NCBI GenBank assembly: GCA_900552445.1
Contig: URZS01000054.1
Coordinates: 1-7,013 of the forward strand
Length of the DNA: 7,013 nt
Source of the DNA: an uncultured Veillonella sp.
GTDB lineage: Bacteria; Bacillota; Negativicutes; Veillonellales; Veillonellaceae
Reading direction: 5' to 3'
Position numbers and translations under genes: made by a program. Below the pieces are notes generated by a model. It had not been told where the DNA came from and ran no database searches. It saw only the letters and a program-made list of their open reading frames with translations. This document shows positions 1 through 6,231 of the stretch, in pieces (position 1 is the first letter of the stretch; every line of letters starts with the position of its first letter).

Positions 1-23
1 TCACCTTAGATGGTGTTGTGGCT

Positions 24-54
24 TTCAAAAGAAAAGAAAGCTTATATATATAAT
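24..54 (+). promoter_or_regulatory. Possible promoter of the two-component operon
   Basis: A consensus -10 box TATAAT lies at 49-54 in a run of alternating T and A, about 60 bp before the response regulator start. No good -35 box is present. The nearest candidates are TTTCAA/TTCAAA around 23-29, giving a spacer of 16-20 nt depending on which overlapping TATATA/TATAAT hexamer is used. Just downstream at 56-68 is a short dyad (ACTATA-T-TATAGT) that could be an operator, possibly for autoregulation, but it is short and AT-only. A weak hairpin (GCTTTC at 21-26 with GAAAGC at 36-41) lies further upstream. The exact start site is uncertain. Confidence 0.35.
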
Positions 55-113
55 GACTATATTATAGTAGTTGGAGAGCTATATATTTAACTCATACATA
101 AGGAGAACAGAGA

Positions 114-788
114 ATGAAAATTTTACTTGTAGAAGACGAAGAAATGCTGAATGGCATCACGGCCAAATATTTGCGTGCAGAGAATATGACTGTTGATACA
201 TGCTTCAACGGTCAACAAGCGATTGATTATGTTAACACATCTAGCTATGACGTTATCGTAATGGACATTATGATGCCGATCCTCGACGGCATTAGCGCTC
301 TTGCACAAATGCGTAACGATGGCAATACAACACCTGTATTGCTTTTAACAGCAAAAGATTCCTTGCAAGATAAAGTAACAGGCCTTAATACTGGCGCTGA
401 CGACTATCTCGTAAAACCTTTTGACCTTGAAGAATTGACGGCTCGTATTTATGCATTGGCTCGCCGTAACGCGCGTCATGCACAAAACGACATCCATGTT
501 GGTCCTCTTACTATCAATGTTCCACAACGTACAGTTAAACGCGATGGCGAAACGATTACATTGACAGCAAAAGAATTCGACCTCTTATACTATTTAGCAA
601 GTAACGAAAATATCGTATTGTCCCGTCAACAAATTCTTGACCACGTTTGGGAATACGATTATGAAAGCTACTCTAACCTCATCGACGTATACATTAAAGA
701 TTTGCGTAAAAAGATCGATACCGATGAGAATGTAAAACTCATTCAAACGGTTCGTGGAGTAGGGTATGTCCTCAAAACAGAAAACTAA
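114..788 (+). CDS. OmpR/PhoB-family two-component response regulator
   Basis: This is a 224-residue DNA-binding response regulator, the normal length for the OmpR/PhoB subfamily. Residues 1-115 form the receiver domain, with the acidic pocket E7-D8, the predicted phospho-acceptor D51 (in VIVMDIMMP), T79 and the conserved K101 (in YLVKPF). Residues 126-222 form a winged-helix effector domain, with the transactivation loop and recognition helix near SNLIDVYIKDLRKK (187-200) and the wing TVRGVGYVL (212-220). The ATG at 114 is preceded by AAGGAG at 100-105, 8 nt away, which supports this start. Its 3' end overlaps the histidine kinase gene by 23 bp, so the two form an operon and almost certainly a cognate pair. 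Phosphorylation by the kinase is expected to drive dimerisation and promoter binding. The targets and signal cannot be read from the window. Confidence 0.96.
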   Translation: MKILLVEDEEMLNGITAKYLRAENMTVDTCFNGQQAIDYVNTSSYDVIVMDIMMPILDGISALAQMRNDGNTTPVLLLTAKDSLQDKVTGLNTGADDYLVKPFDLEELTARIYALARRNARHAQNDIHVGPLTINVPQRTVKRDGETITLTAKEFDLLYYLASNENIVLSRQQILDHVWEYDYESYSNLIDVYIKDLRKKIDTDENVKLIQTVRGVGYVLKTEN

Positions 789-2181
789 TGATCCTCACCG
801 AGATCTAGATACCATGTCTGGGGCAGCCACCGATTTATTTAATCGGCTGCCCCTAACCTTTAAAATTATGTCGTGGTATACCATCTTTTTGCTCATCATT
901 TTGATGGTTGCTTCCGCATGGATTTATGCATATACACATGAATCCGATAACAAGGAAGTACGAGAACGTTTGCAGCAGCAAGCGATGATTATGGCTACGG
1001 ATATTCGCAAGTTTAAACCGTATCAAGATAATACATTCTTCTTTGTTTCCACCCAAGACGGCTATATTATTAAAGGCGCCTTACCGGATGGTTTCCCTAA
1101 TCAAACAGTCCTTTCCTTGGGCCAGGTTGGAGAAATCGCTGTTGGTGATGACACCTTCTACTACTACGATACGCCGGTTAACGAACCGAATTATCGTGGT
1201 ATTTTGCGTGCCGTTACAAAGGTAAAAACAGCGTCTAAAAAGACCGAAAACCTTTTATACAGCTTACTATTAGGAAATATCATATTCTTGCTGATTTCCT
1301 CACTAGGTGGTTATCTATTTATCAAGAAAGGACTTAAACCAGTCCGAACCTTGACCAAAACAGCTAAAGTTATCGGTAAGAACAACGACTTGAGCCGCCG
1401 TATCGACATTCCTCCGCGCACTGCGAAGGATGAGATCTATGAACTAACTACTACATTTAATCGCATGATTTCAGGTCTTGAAGATTCTTCAAACCGTGAA
1501 AGACAGTTTAGTTCTGACGTTTCTCACGAATTGCGTACACCTATTGCGGTTATTAAAGCAGAAAGTGAATTTGCTTTAAAATACGGACGCACCGAAGACG
1601 ATTTGCGGGAAGGTTTGACACATATCTTAGAACAAGCTAAGTTTATGACAAATCTCGTAAGCCAATTGCTTGATGTGGCTCGCCTAGAGAATGCACAAGA
1701 TCTTACCTTCGCCCCTGTAGATGTATCAGGGATGCTTACGAATATGGTTCATGACTATACTCGACTTTGTGCAGAAAACACAGAAAAGCAAATCACCATA
1801 ACATCTCACATTGAACCAAATCTACGCATGACAGCTCACGAAGTATCCTTGCGTCGAGCTATTACAAACTTAGTAGATAATGCTATTAAGTTTACAAACT
1901 CCACTATCGATATTTCAGCAAAACGCGTAGGTCATGAACTCGTTATTACCGTGTCAGATAATGGTATCGGTATCGAGCAAGAAAACCTAGAGCACATTTG
2001 GGATCGTATGTATCAAACGGAACAATCCCGTAATAAAAAATCAAACCACGGTATCGGCCTTGGCCTGTACTTTGTAAACAAAGTTATTAGCTTGCACCAT
2101 GGCACAGTAACAGCCACCAGTGAACCTCAAGTAAAAACTATGTTTACCGTGCGATTACCGTACAATCAAAGTGAAGAATAA
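766..2181 (+). CDS. Membrane sensor histidine kinase, partner of the OmpR-type regulator
   Basis: This is a 471-residue HAMP-type sensor kinase. A hydrophilic N-terminal tail (1-30) precedes transmembrane segment 1 (about 36-56), a small extracytoplasmic domain of about 105 residues rich in aromatics (FFF at 91-93, FYYY at 131-134), and transmembrane segment 2 (about 162-186). A HAMP linker follows (187-241). The dimerisation helix carries SHELRTP with the predicted phospho-acceptor H254. The ATP-binding domain has the N box N368-LVDN-AIKF, the G1 box DNGIGI (398-403) and the G2 box GIGLGLYFV (429-437), so the enzyme looks fully active. The ATG at 766 has GGAG 7 nt upstream inside the regulator gene, fitting translational coupling. 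The ATG at 814 (residue 17) has a poorer ribosome site. The sensor domain resembles nothing I can name, so the stimulus is unknown; a cell-envelope signal is only a guess. Confidence 0.95.
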   Translation: MSSKQKTNDPHRDLDTMSGAATDLFNRLPLTFKIMSWYTIFLLIILMVASAWIYAYTHESDNKEVRERLQQQAMIMATDIRKFKPYQDNTFFFVSTQDGYIIKGALPDGFPNQTVLSLGQVGEIAVGDDTFYYYDTPVNEPNYRGILRAVTKVKTASKKTENLLYSLLLGNIIFLLISSLGGYLFIKKGLKPVRTLTKTAKVIGKNNDLSRRIDIPPRTAKDEIYELTTTFNRMISGLEDSSNRERQFSSDVSHELRTPIAVIKAESEFALKYGRTEDDLREGLTHILEQAKFMTNLVSQLLDVARLENAQDLTFAPVDVSGMLTNMVHDYTRLCAENTEKQITITSHIEPNLRMTAHEVSLRRAITNLVDNAIKFTNSTIDISAKRVGHELVITVSDNGIGIEQENLEHIWDRMYQTEQSRNKKSNHGIGLGLYFVNKVISLHHGTVTATSEPQVKTMFTVRLPYNQSEE

Positions 2182-2184
2182 ACT

Positions 2185-2213
2185 AAAGGGACTGACCATT
2201 GGTCAGTCCCTTT
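2185..2213. terminator. Bidirectional terminator after the kinase gene
   Basis: A 14-bp perfect stem (2185-2198 with 2200-2213, centre 2199) of the form AAAGGGACTGACCA / TGGTCAGTCCCTTT starts 3 bp after the kinase stop. The stem is GC-rich in the middle and has A/T ends on both sides, so it gives a short T-tract in either direction (TTTCCTGTT on +, TTTAGTTT on -). On the + strand it ends the two-component operon. On the - strand it originally lay 14 nt beyond the stop of the DUF445 operon. Since the insertion it is the first terminator met by leftward transposase transcripts. Confidence 0.9.
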
Positions 2214-2226
2214 CCTGTTATCTAAT

Positions 2227-2234
2227 TTTATCCT
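2227..2234. repeat. Left target-site duplication of the insertion sequence (TTTATCCT)
   Basis: The octamer TTTATCCT directly abuts the left terminal repeat and is repeated exactly at 3581-3588 against the right terminal repeat. Eight bases is a normal duplication length for IS256-family elements. Perfect identity indicates the element arrived by transposition and that the insertion is recent enough not to have decayed. The octamer contains the complement of the TAA that ends the DUF445 gene. Confidence 0.93.
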
Positions 2235-2259
2235 GGGTTATAGGACAAAAAGTGTTGCT
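2235..2259 (+). repeat. Left terminal inverted repeat of the insertion sequence
   Basis: The 25 bp beginning GGGTTATAGG and ending GTGTTGCT are the exact reverse complement of 3556-3580. The match stops at both edges: the flanking bases 2234/3581 and 2260/3555 do not pair. The left end has only this one copy of the motif, unlike the right end. Confidence 0.95.
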
Positions 2260-2262
2260 ATT

Positions 2263-3381
2263 TTAGTCCCAAAGATTGGTAAATAGGCGATCATAATTAT
2301 GCAAATCACTCCAAACAATAGCATCACCCCAAGTCGGAATAGAAGCTTCTAACCTAGATTGTTCATGTATGGTATGATATATATCAGAAATACTCTTGTT
2401 GGTCGGCATAACCTTAAGTATTTCTGCATTAGAAAGCGGGTTTGGTGAGTGCATATAGCACCACCAGAACACCGCTTTTATTCGTCTTTCAATAGACATT
2501 CCTCTATGATTACGTAACATAGTGCGTAACTGAGCATTTACACCACCTTCTATACGATTATTAGTAGCTGGGCAGGCACATGTTAACGATGCATCTAAGT
2601 AAGTAAATAAACATCTTTTGTTAATCAATTTAACTAAGGAATTTTCTGCTTTTATAAGTCGTTCATGTTTAGGTCGTATCGTACCATTTTCATCAACTGT
2701 CATTTCTGATAGAAATACTCTATGTCGTACTTTCCATGACATAACGTTTTGTACCCACTTCACGGCATGATCTTGCGTGTGTATTGTTAATAAATCCCTT
2801 GCAATTCCATATAATTCACAGCCAGCAATCGTTTTAGGACGTATTGTTGTATAGCGTTTTACTTGTTGAAATGCGTGAAATAAGCATCTTTGTAGTTTGG
2901 CTTTTGGCCAAACTTTTTTTAATGCCTTTTGAAATCCGGTACCACCATCAGATACAACTACTCTAGGTGATGAAATACGTCGTAATAAAGCCTCCCAAGC
3001 CTTAGAATGCTCATATCTACAAACATACCAGCCTAAAACATGCGTCTCATTACAACAGATTAAAATGCAAGCATTTCTAGCTAAATAAATACCATCAACA
3101 AATACCACACTACTTGATGATTCAACTTTTGGTGGTAATGGCCAAAGCTCCCAAAACTGTGATGTTTTTCTACGAAATGAACGTCCATCGCCAGCCATAT
3201 CTAACTGTGTATGTTTACCAAATAACCAATCCAAAAACATCTGTAAATTATTGTTAGTTTTATTCACTTTATTTGTGAATGAGCAAGAACATTGATTACA
3301 ATACCAACGTTGAGAACCCGCATTTGTTTTACCATTTTTCTTACAAACGAAACCACAACTAGGGCATCTGACTAGTTTCAT
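2263..3381 (-). CDS. Zinc-ribbon DDE transposase, IS256 family, IS1249-like
   Basis: This 372-residue transposase catalyses cut and strand transfer at the element ends. An N-terminal zinc ribbon has C6-x2-C9 and C28-x2-C31 (CPSC, CNQC), the mark of the variant zinc-binding branch of IS256-type transposases. The catalytic core shows D96 (VFVDGIYL), D145 (VVSDGGTGF), a QRCLFHAFQQ segment typical of the family (C166, H169), and E278 (NNRIEGG), so the DDE triad appears complete. The basic C-terminal segment after E278 (QLRTMLRNHRGMSIERR) also fits. The ATG at 3381 has a strong AGAAGGAG ribosome site at 3389-3396. The TAA lies 3 bp inside the left terminal repeat, leaving no room for an internal terminator. 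There is no frameshift or internal stop, and the length is normal for the group. Confidence 0.93.
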   Translation of the reverse strand: MKLVRCPSCGFVCKKNGKTNAGSQRWYCNQCSCSFTNKVNKTNNNLQMFLDWLFGKHTQLDMAGDGRSFRRKTSQFWELWPLPPKVESSSSVVFVDGIYLARNACILICCNETHVLGWYVCRYEHSKAWEALLRRISSPRVVVSDGGTGFQKALKKVWPKAKLQRCLFHAFQQVKRYTTIRPKTIAGCELYGIARDLLTIHTQDHAVKWVQNVMSWKVRHRVFLSEMTVDENGTIRPKHERLIKAENSLVKLINKRCLFTYLDASLTCACPATNNRIEGGVNAQLRTMLRNHRGMSIERRIKAVFWWCYMHSPNPLSNAEILKVMPTNKSISDIYHTIHEQSRLEASIPTWGDAIVWSDLHNYDRLFTNLWD

Positions 3382-3404
3382 AATTATACTCCTTCTAAAA
3401 AATA

Positions 3405-3422
3405 TATCTTTCTAGAAAGATA
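3405..3422. promoter_or_regulatory. 18-bp perfect palindrome upstream of the transposase
   Basis: TATCTTTCTAGAAAGATA is a perfect 18-bp palindrome 23 bp before the transposase ATG and 8 bp before its ribosome site. Its right half as seen on + (3417-3422) coincides with the candidate -10 box of the transposase promoter. It could be an operator for a dimeric repressor or for the transposase itself, or could fold in the leader RNA. I cannot tell which from sequence. Confidence 0.5.
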
Positions 3423-3444
3423 AAACCTTATTTGAGTCAGTCAA
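3417..3444 (-). promoter_or_regulatory. Candidate transposase promoter
   Basis: On the - strand, TTGACT (3439-3444, five of six consensus bases) is followed after 16 bp by TATCTT (3417-3422, four of six). This would start transcription inside or just after the 18-bp palindrome, giving a leader of roughly 30 nt with the ribosome site. It lies inside the internal repeat copy and downstream of the hairpin, so the element's own promoter is separated from outside transcription. Moderate to low confidence because the -10 box is weak. Confidence 0.4.
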
Positions 3445-3465
3445 ATCAAGGGGGTTCAGACTTTT

Positions 3466-3487
3466 TAGCAACACTTTTTGTCCTATA
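3466..3487 (-). repeat. Internal second copy of the terminal repeat near the right end
   Basis: The 22 bp read on the - strand as TATAGGAC...GTTGCTA match the left end at 2239-2260 exactly. The copy is in the same orientation as the true right end at 3556-3580, whose core lies 89 bp away. It lacks the outermost GGGT of the real ends, and the DNA outside it (TGTAAAAG) does not match the left flank, so it is not the boundary of the present insertion. It extends one base further inward than the outer copy does. It may be an extra transposase-binding site or the ancestral right end. Confidence 0.85.
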
Positions 3488-3500
3488 TGTAAAAGTTACT

Positions 3501-3552
3501 CAAAAAGATAAAATGCCGATGGAGCTAGTATTTAACTAGTTCCATCGGCATT
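3501..3552 (-). terminator. Intrinsic terminator inside the right end of the insertion sequence
   Basis: An 18-bp stem (3512-3529 with 3535-3552, one G-U wobble at 3524/3540) closes a 5-nt loop. The outer 12 bp are perfect and moderately GC-rich. On the - strand the hairpin is followed directly by TTTTATCTTTTTG, a good T-tract. On the + strand the stem is followed by AACAGCAAC with no T-tract, so it should work leftward only. It lies about 30 bp after the DUF445 stop codon and upstream of the transposase promoter. It should therefore stop operon transcripts from entering the transposase gene. Confidence 0.8.
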
Positions 3553-3555
3553 AAC

Positions 3556-3580
3556 AGCAACACTTTTTGTCCTATAACCC
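3556..3580 (-). repeat. Right terminal inverted repeat of the insertion sequence
   Basis: These 25 bp are the exact reverse complement of the left end at 2235-2259. They abut the right copy of the TTTATCCT target duplication, which fixes this, and not the internal copy at 3466-3487, as the end used in the last transposition. Confidence 0.95.
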
Positions 3581-3588
3581 TTTATCCT
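3581..3588. repeat. Right target-site duplication (TTTATCCT), overlapping the DUF445 stop codon
   Basis: This is an exact copy of 2227-2234. Read on the - strand it is AGGATAAA, which contains the last sense codon bases and the TAA stop (3582-3584) of the DUF445 gene. The duplication thus kept the reading frame and stop codon intact on the gene side. Confidence 0.93.
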
Positions 3589-4895
3589 ACAAATTGTTGC
3601 CAAAATGGCATGTACACGTATTCTAGGAATGTCCACACCAGCAGACCTGCTACAGCGCCAACGATAGCGCCGTTGATACGGATCCAGCTGAGGTCGTCCT
3701 CTACTTTAGATTCAATGAAGTAAATAAACTTCTCTGTGCTAAGGCCGCCGAGCACTTGGCGTATGATGGTTTCAATGAGGTCATAGCCTTGTTCAAGGAC
3801 ATAGATACCTATATCGTGTAATGTAACTTCAATACGGTTTCTAAGGTCTTCAGATTGACCGTATACGGACCACAATTCAAGAGCGATATTAACTAGCACT
3901 TGAGCTGGTGTTTCCCCATTTTCATCCCCTACGAGTAATAGTTCTTCTACATACGGGCATAAATGGTTTTCAATGACAGATTCCCAGTCTTGTTCGCGAA
4001 TCCAACGTTCCCACGCTTCATCGAGTGCATTACAAACTTCTCGATTATCTTCAATATTTCGAATAGGATCTACCCATTGACGAAGCCATGCAGTCCGTTC
4101 AGGACTATTTGGGCGCTTCCAGTTTTCAAGCATAGCATAGGCCTCTTGAACGATAGCCTGTGCCAACTCATGGTAGTTCACCACATCGGTCGCTTCAGAC
4201 ATGGAGATAAGGAAATCAGACCAGAAGCCTTTTCTCTTTTTCTTATGAGCCTCTTCTGCGACAACCGCCGTAAGCCATGTCACCATAGCCGGATGATTGA
4301 TACGTTCTTGAACTACGTTCAACACCTGTACAACCATGCCTTCGTAACGATTATGTTCACATAAGTCGAGTAAAACGTGTTTTAACACAGGTACGAGAGA
4401 ATGTTTTTCTAACAAACCGCGAATGCGTTTTGCCCCCCACTGTGCCCATTCTTCGCTCGTTTGAGATTTCCATAATAAATGCAAACCTTGATGAATAACG
4501 AGACGCGCTGCTCGTTGCCCTTCAGGTGATAGCAAGAATTTTTCAAATAATGGGACAAATTGCACATTATTTAACAATACCTTACAACGATCCTTGGTAA
4601 GCATCTTTGTCTCAACTAGCTTAATAACACCATTGATAAGGCGATCTTTATTTCTTGGAATGAGCGCTGTATGGTATGGAAAACCTAATGGTTTACGGAA
4701 CAAAGCAGTTACGGCAAACCAGTCGGCCACGCTGCCGATAAGGGCAGACTGTACCGCCCAGTAAAGCGGTTGGTACCAGCTTTCAGAACCAAAGAAAAAT
4801 TGACCTACGAAAGCAAAACAGTACAACAGAGCAGTCAAACCAAGAATACCGTTTGCGCGCTGCCGCAAGGTGAGGGATTTCAAATAGCTAATCAT
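3582..4895 (-). CDS. DUF445 family membrane protein, second gene of the pair
   Basis: This 437-residue protein belongs to the DUF445 (YjiN/YheB-like) family, whose biochemical role is not established. It has hydrophobic segments near 16-36 and 43-53, then the family signature GSVADWFAVTALFRKPLG (54-71) and HTALIPRNKDRLI (75-87). A long, mostly helical, charged central region follows. The C terminus carries the second signature, RINGAIVGAVAG (406-417), inside a membrane segment (about 405-425). This predicts membrane anchors at both ends with a large soluble body between them. The ATG at 4895 overlaps the stop of the upstream paralogue by 4 bp (ATGA), with a GAGGGGGTG ribosome site, so the two are translationally coupled. 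Its stop codon lies in the target duplication of the insertion sequence; the protein end (QQFVG) appears unaltered. A similar layout to its neighbour suggests duplication followed by divergence. Confidence 0.9.
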   Translation of the reverse strand: MISYLKSLTLRQRANGILGLTALLYCFAFVGQFFFGSESWYQPLYWAVQSALIGSVADWFAVTALFRKPLGFPYHTALIPRNKDRLINGVIKLVETKMLTKDRCKVLLNNVQFVPLFEKFLLSPEGQRAARLVIHQGLHLLWKSQTSEEWAQWGAKRIRGLLEKHSLVPVLKHVLLDLCEHNRYEGMVVQVLNVVQERINHPAMVTWLTAVVAEEAHKKKRKGFWSDFLISMSEATDVVNYHELAQAIVQEAYAMLENWKRPNSPERTAWLRQWVDPIRNIEDNREVCNALDEAWERWIREQDWESVIENHLCPYVEELLLVGDENGETPAQVLVNIALELWSVYGQSEDLRNRIEVTLHDIGIYVLEQGYDLIETIIRQVLGGLSTEKFIYFIESKVEDDLSWIRINGAIVGAVAGLLVWTFLEYVYMPFWQQFVG

Positions 4896-6130
4896 TTGAG
4901 CACCCCCTCTATGAAAATGGTCAAACCGTGGAAGACGCCGCCTAGGACAGCCCCTACAAGGGAACCATTAATACGAACCATTTGGAGGTCGTAGTACATT
5001 TTACCTCGCACGATTTCGGTGATTTCATCTGGTGAATAGCGAGACAATTCCTGCCCTACTACTCTATCGATGAGTGGATTTAACTTTTGTAACCACGGAA
5101 TGCTGCGAAGCAAGAAGAACCGTTCAAACGGCGCCTGCTTGTCTGGGTTCAGCAAGATTTCCGTACCGAGCACATTAAAGCGGTCCATAACGATGTCCAT
5201 GAGGCGGTTCCAGTCCACCGTATCACCATCAATGAGCTTGCCTTCCCATTCTTCGAGAACCATTCGAATCCATTGATCTTTATGTTCTTCGATAAATGCT
5301 TGCCATTCCTTATTAGTTTCCAAATTATTGAAGAATCGAATCGCTTGGCCCCATACGTAGCGACCTAGCGCAGAATCGATGGACTCATTTTCCTTGAGGA
5401 ATTGAACGGCCTTTTTCTGCACCGTTTCTACCAATCGTTCTGGTGAAAGCCCATCCCCTCCAAAGGCAATAGCCAATTCGCGGAAGAAAGAGTCCTTCGT
5501 ATAGGTTTTCATAATGTCTAGCATAACGCGATACAAATAAGGGTATACCTGATTTGATGCGATAACACGCTGACATGTACGATTAAAGTAAAGCCAGAAA
5601 ATACTTGCTGTTTGGCGTTCTAACATGCAGCGGCCAAACAAGATAACGAGAGGCGTCGCCTTCCAGTTCGTAACACCTTTATAAACAGCCTTGTTGATTT
5701 CTTGACGCATAGGCTCAATATCCATATGGGATAACACTTGATTACCTACACCGTACAAGATTTCTTTAATCTGACCTTGTCCTACATCACTCATGCCGTA
5801 TTCGATGATACGGACCATGACGCGTTCTTTTTTGATAGCATAATACATCTGCGGCACGCGCAACAACTCTTCACTGAGCATGGTACGCCCTATTTGAATG
5901 AGACGCTCCTTGCTGCGCGGCAAGATAGCGGTCTTAAAAGGAATACCCAAAGGCTTCGTAAAGAGTGCCGTTACCGCATACCAGTCAGCCAAGCCACCAA
6001 TCATGGCAGCTCCAGATACGTGCATGATAAACGCCCAGAACGTATCCTGTCTTTGTGGATATGCAATTAAAAATATAATAGCCATGACAACCAACAGGGT
6101 GGTTGCCACTGGTTTAGTTTTCATCATCAC
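4892..6130 (-). CDS. DUF445 family membrane protein, first gene of the pair
   Basis: This protein of 412 residues (410-411 if an ATG start is used) has a membrane segment at about 8-25, a second hydrophobic stretch near 31-45, the DUF445 signature GGLADWYAVTALFTKPLG (45-62) and KTAILPRSKERLI (66-78). A long helical charged body follows, then C-terminal RINGSLVGAVLGG (386-398) in a membrane segment. The starts GTG, ATG, ATG lie in a row at 6130, 6127 and 6124. The AGGA ribosome site is 4 nt from the GTG but 7 nt from the first ATG, so the ATG at 6127 is the better start. Its stop overlaps the next gene by ATGA, making a two-gene operon of paralogues that may form a complex together. Function is unknown; family members are integral membrane or envelope-associated proteins. 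Confidence 0.9.
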   Translation of the reverse strand: MMMKTKPVATTLLVVMAIIFLIAYPQRQDTFWAFIMHVSGAAMIGGLADWYAVTALFTKPLGIPFKTAILPRSKERLIQIGRTMLSEELLRVPQMYYAIKKERVMVRIIEYGMSDVGQGQIKEILYGVGNQVLSHMDIEPMRQEINKAVYKGVTNWKATPLVILFGRCMLERQTASIFWLYFNRTCQRVIASNQVYPYLYRVMLDIMKTYTKDSFFRELAIAFGGDGLSPERLVETVQKKAVQFLKENESIDSALGRYVWGQAIRFFNNLETNKEWQAFIEEHKDQWIRMVLEEWEGKLIDGDTVDWNRLMDIVMDRFNVLGTEILLNPDKQAPFERFFLLRSIPWLQKLNPLIDRVVGQELSRYSPDEITEIVRGKMYYDLQMVRINGSLVGAVLGGVFHGLTIFIEGVLK

Positions 6131-6180
6131 TTGATCCTAACTTACTGAATTACGTATATAGACTCTCCCCATATAACGTA

Positions 6181-6197
6181 GTGACCTCTAGGGTCAC
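6181..6197. promoter_or_regulatory. Dyad GTGACC-N5-GGTCAC between the hydrolase and DUF445 genes
   Basis: GTGACC (6181-6186) and GGTCAC (6192-6197) form a perfect 6-bp inverted repeat with a 5-bp spacer. It lies about 50 bp before the DUF445 operon and 34 bp after the hydrolase stop. On the - strand no T-tract follows (TACGTTATAT), so it makes a poor intrinsic terminator. TTATAT or TATATA boxes lie just downstream on that strand, so the dyad would sit near the -35 region and could be an operator. The rest of the 101-bp spacer shows no other clear signal. Confidence 0.4.
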
Positions 6198-6231
6198 GGA
6201 CTTTCACAAACTACAAACTGTAAAAGTAGAT

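Larger units (their letters stand above)
2235..3580 (-). mobile_element. Complete IS256/IS1249-like insertion sequence, 1346 bp
   Basis: The element is bounded by 25-bp perfect terminal inverted repeats (2235-2259 and 3556-3580) and an 8-bp direct target duplication. It holds one transposase gene on the - strand whose stop lies 3 bp inside the left repeat. The 175 bp between the transposase start and the right terminal repeat is non-coding but full of structure: an 18-bp palindrome (3405-3422), an internal copy of the terminal repeat (3466-3487) and a long hairpin (3512-3552). No second gene or cargo is present. Intact ends, an intact transposase and matching target duplications suggest it may still be mobile. 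The family assignment rests on the transposase's N-terminal zinc ribbon and DDE motifs. Confidence 0.93.

Noticed and set aside
1..113. End of an upstream gene, riboswitch or tRNA before the response regulator
   Set aside because: Only short weak hairpins and AT runs are visible; there is no coding frame, cloverleaf or known aptamer core that I can support.
2239..3487. Insertion sequence ending at the internal repeat copy
   Set aside because: Flanking bases TCCTGGGT and TGTAAAAG do not match, whereas the outer ends have a perfect 8-bp target duplication and longer repeats.
3963..4364. 133-residue open frame on the + strand
   Set aside because: It lies wholly antisense to the DUF445 gene, has no convincing ribosome site and no recognisable domain; it is a shadow of the coding strand.
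5738..6134. Overlapping + strand frames of 110 and 78 residues
   Set aside because: Both are antisense to the first DUF445 gene, overlap each other in different frames, and show no protein family features.
6131..6231. Terminator for the hydrolase gene at the GTGACC dyad
   Set aside because: The stem is only 6 bp and no T-tract follows on the - strand, so I recorded it as a possible operator instead.
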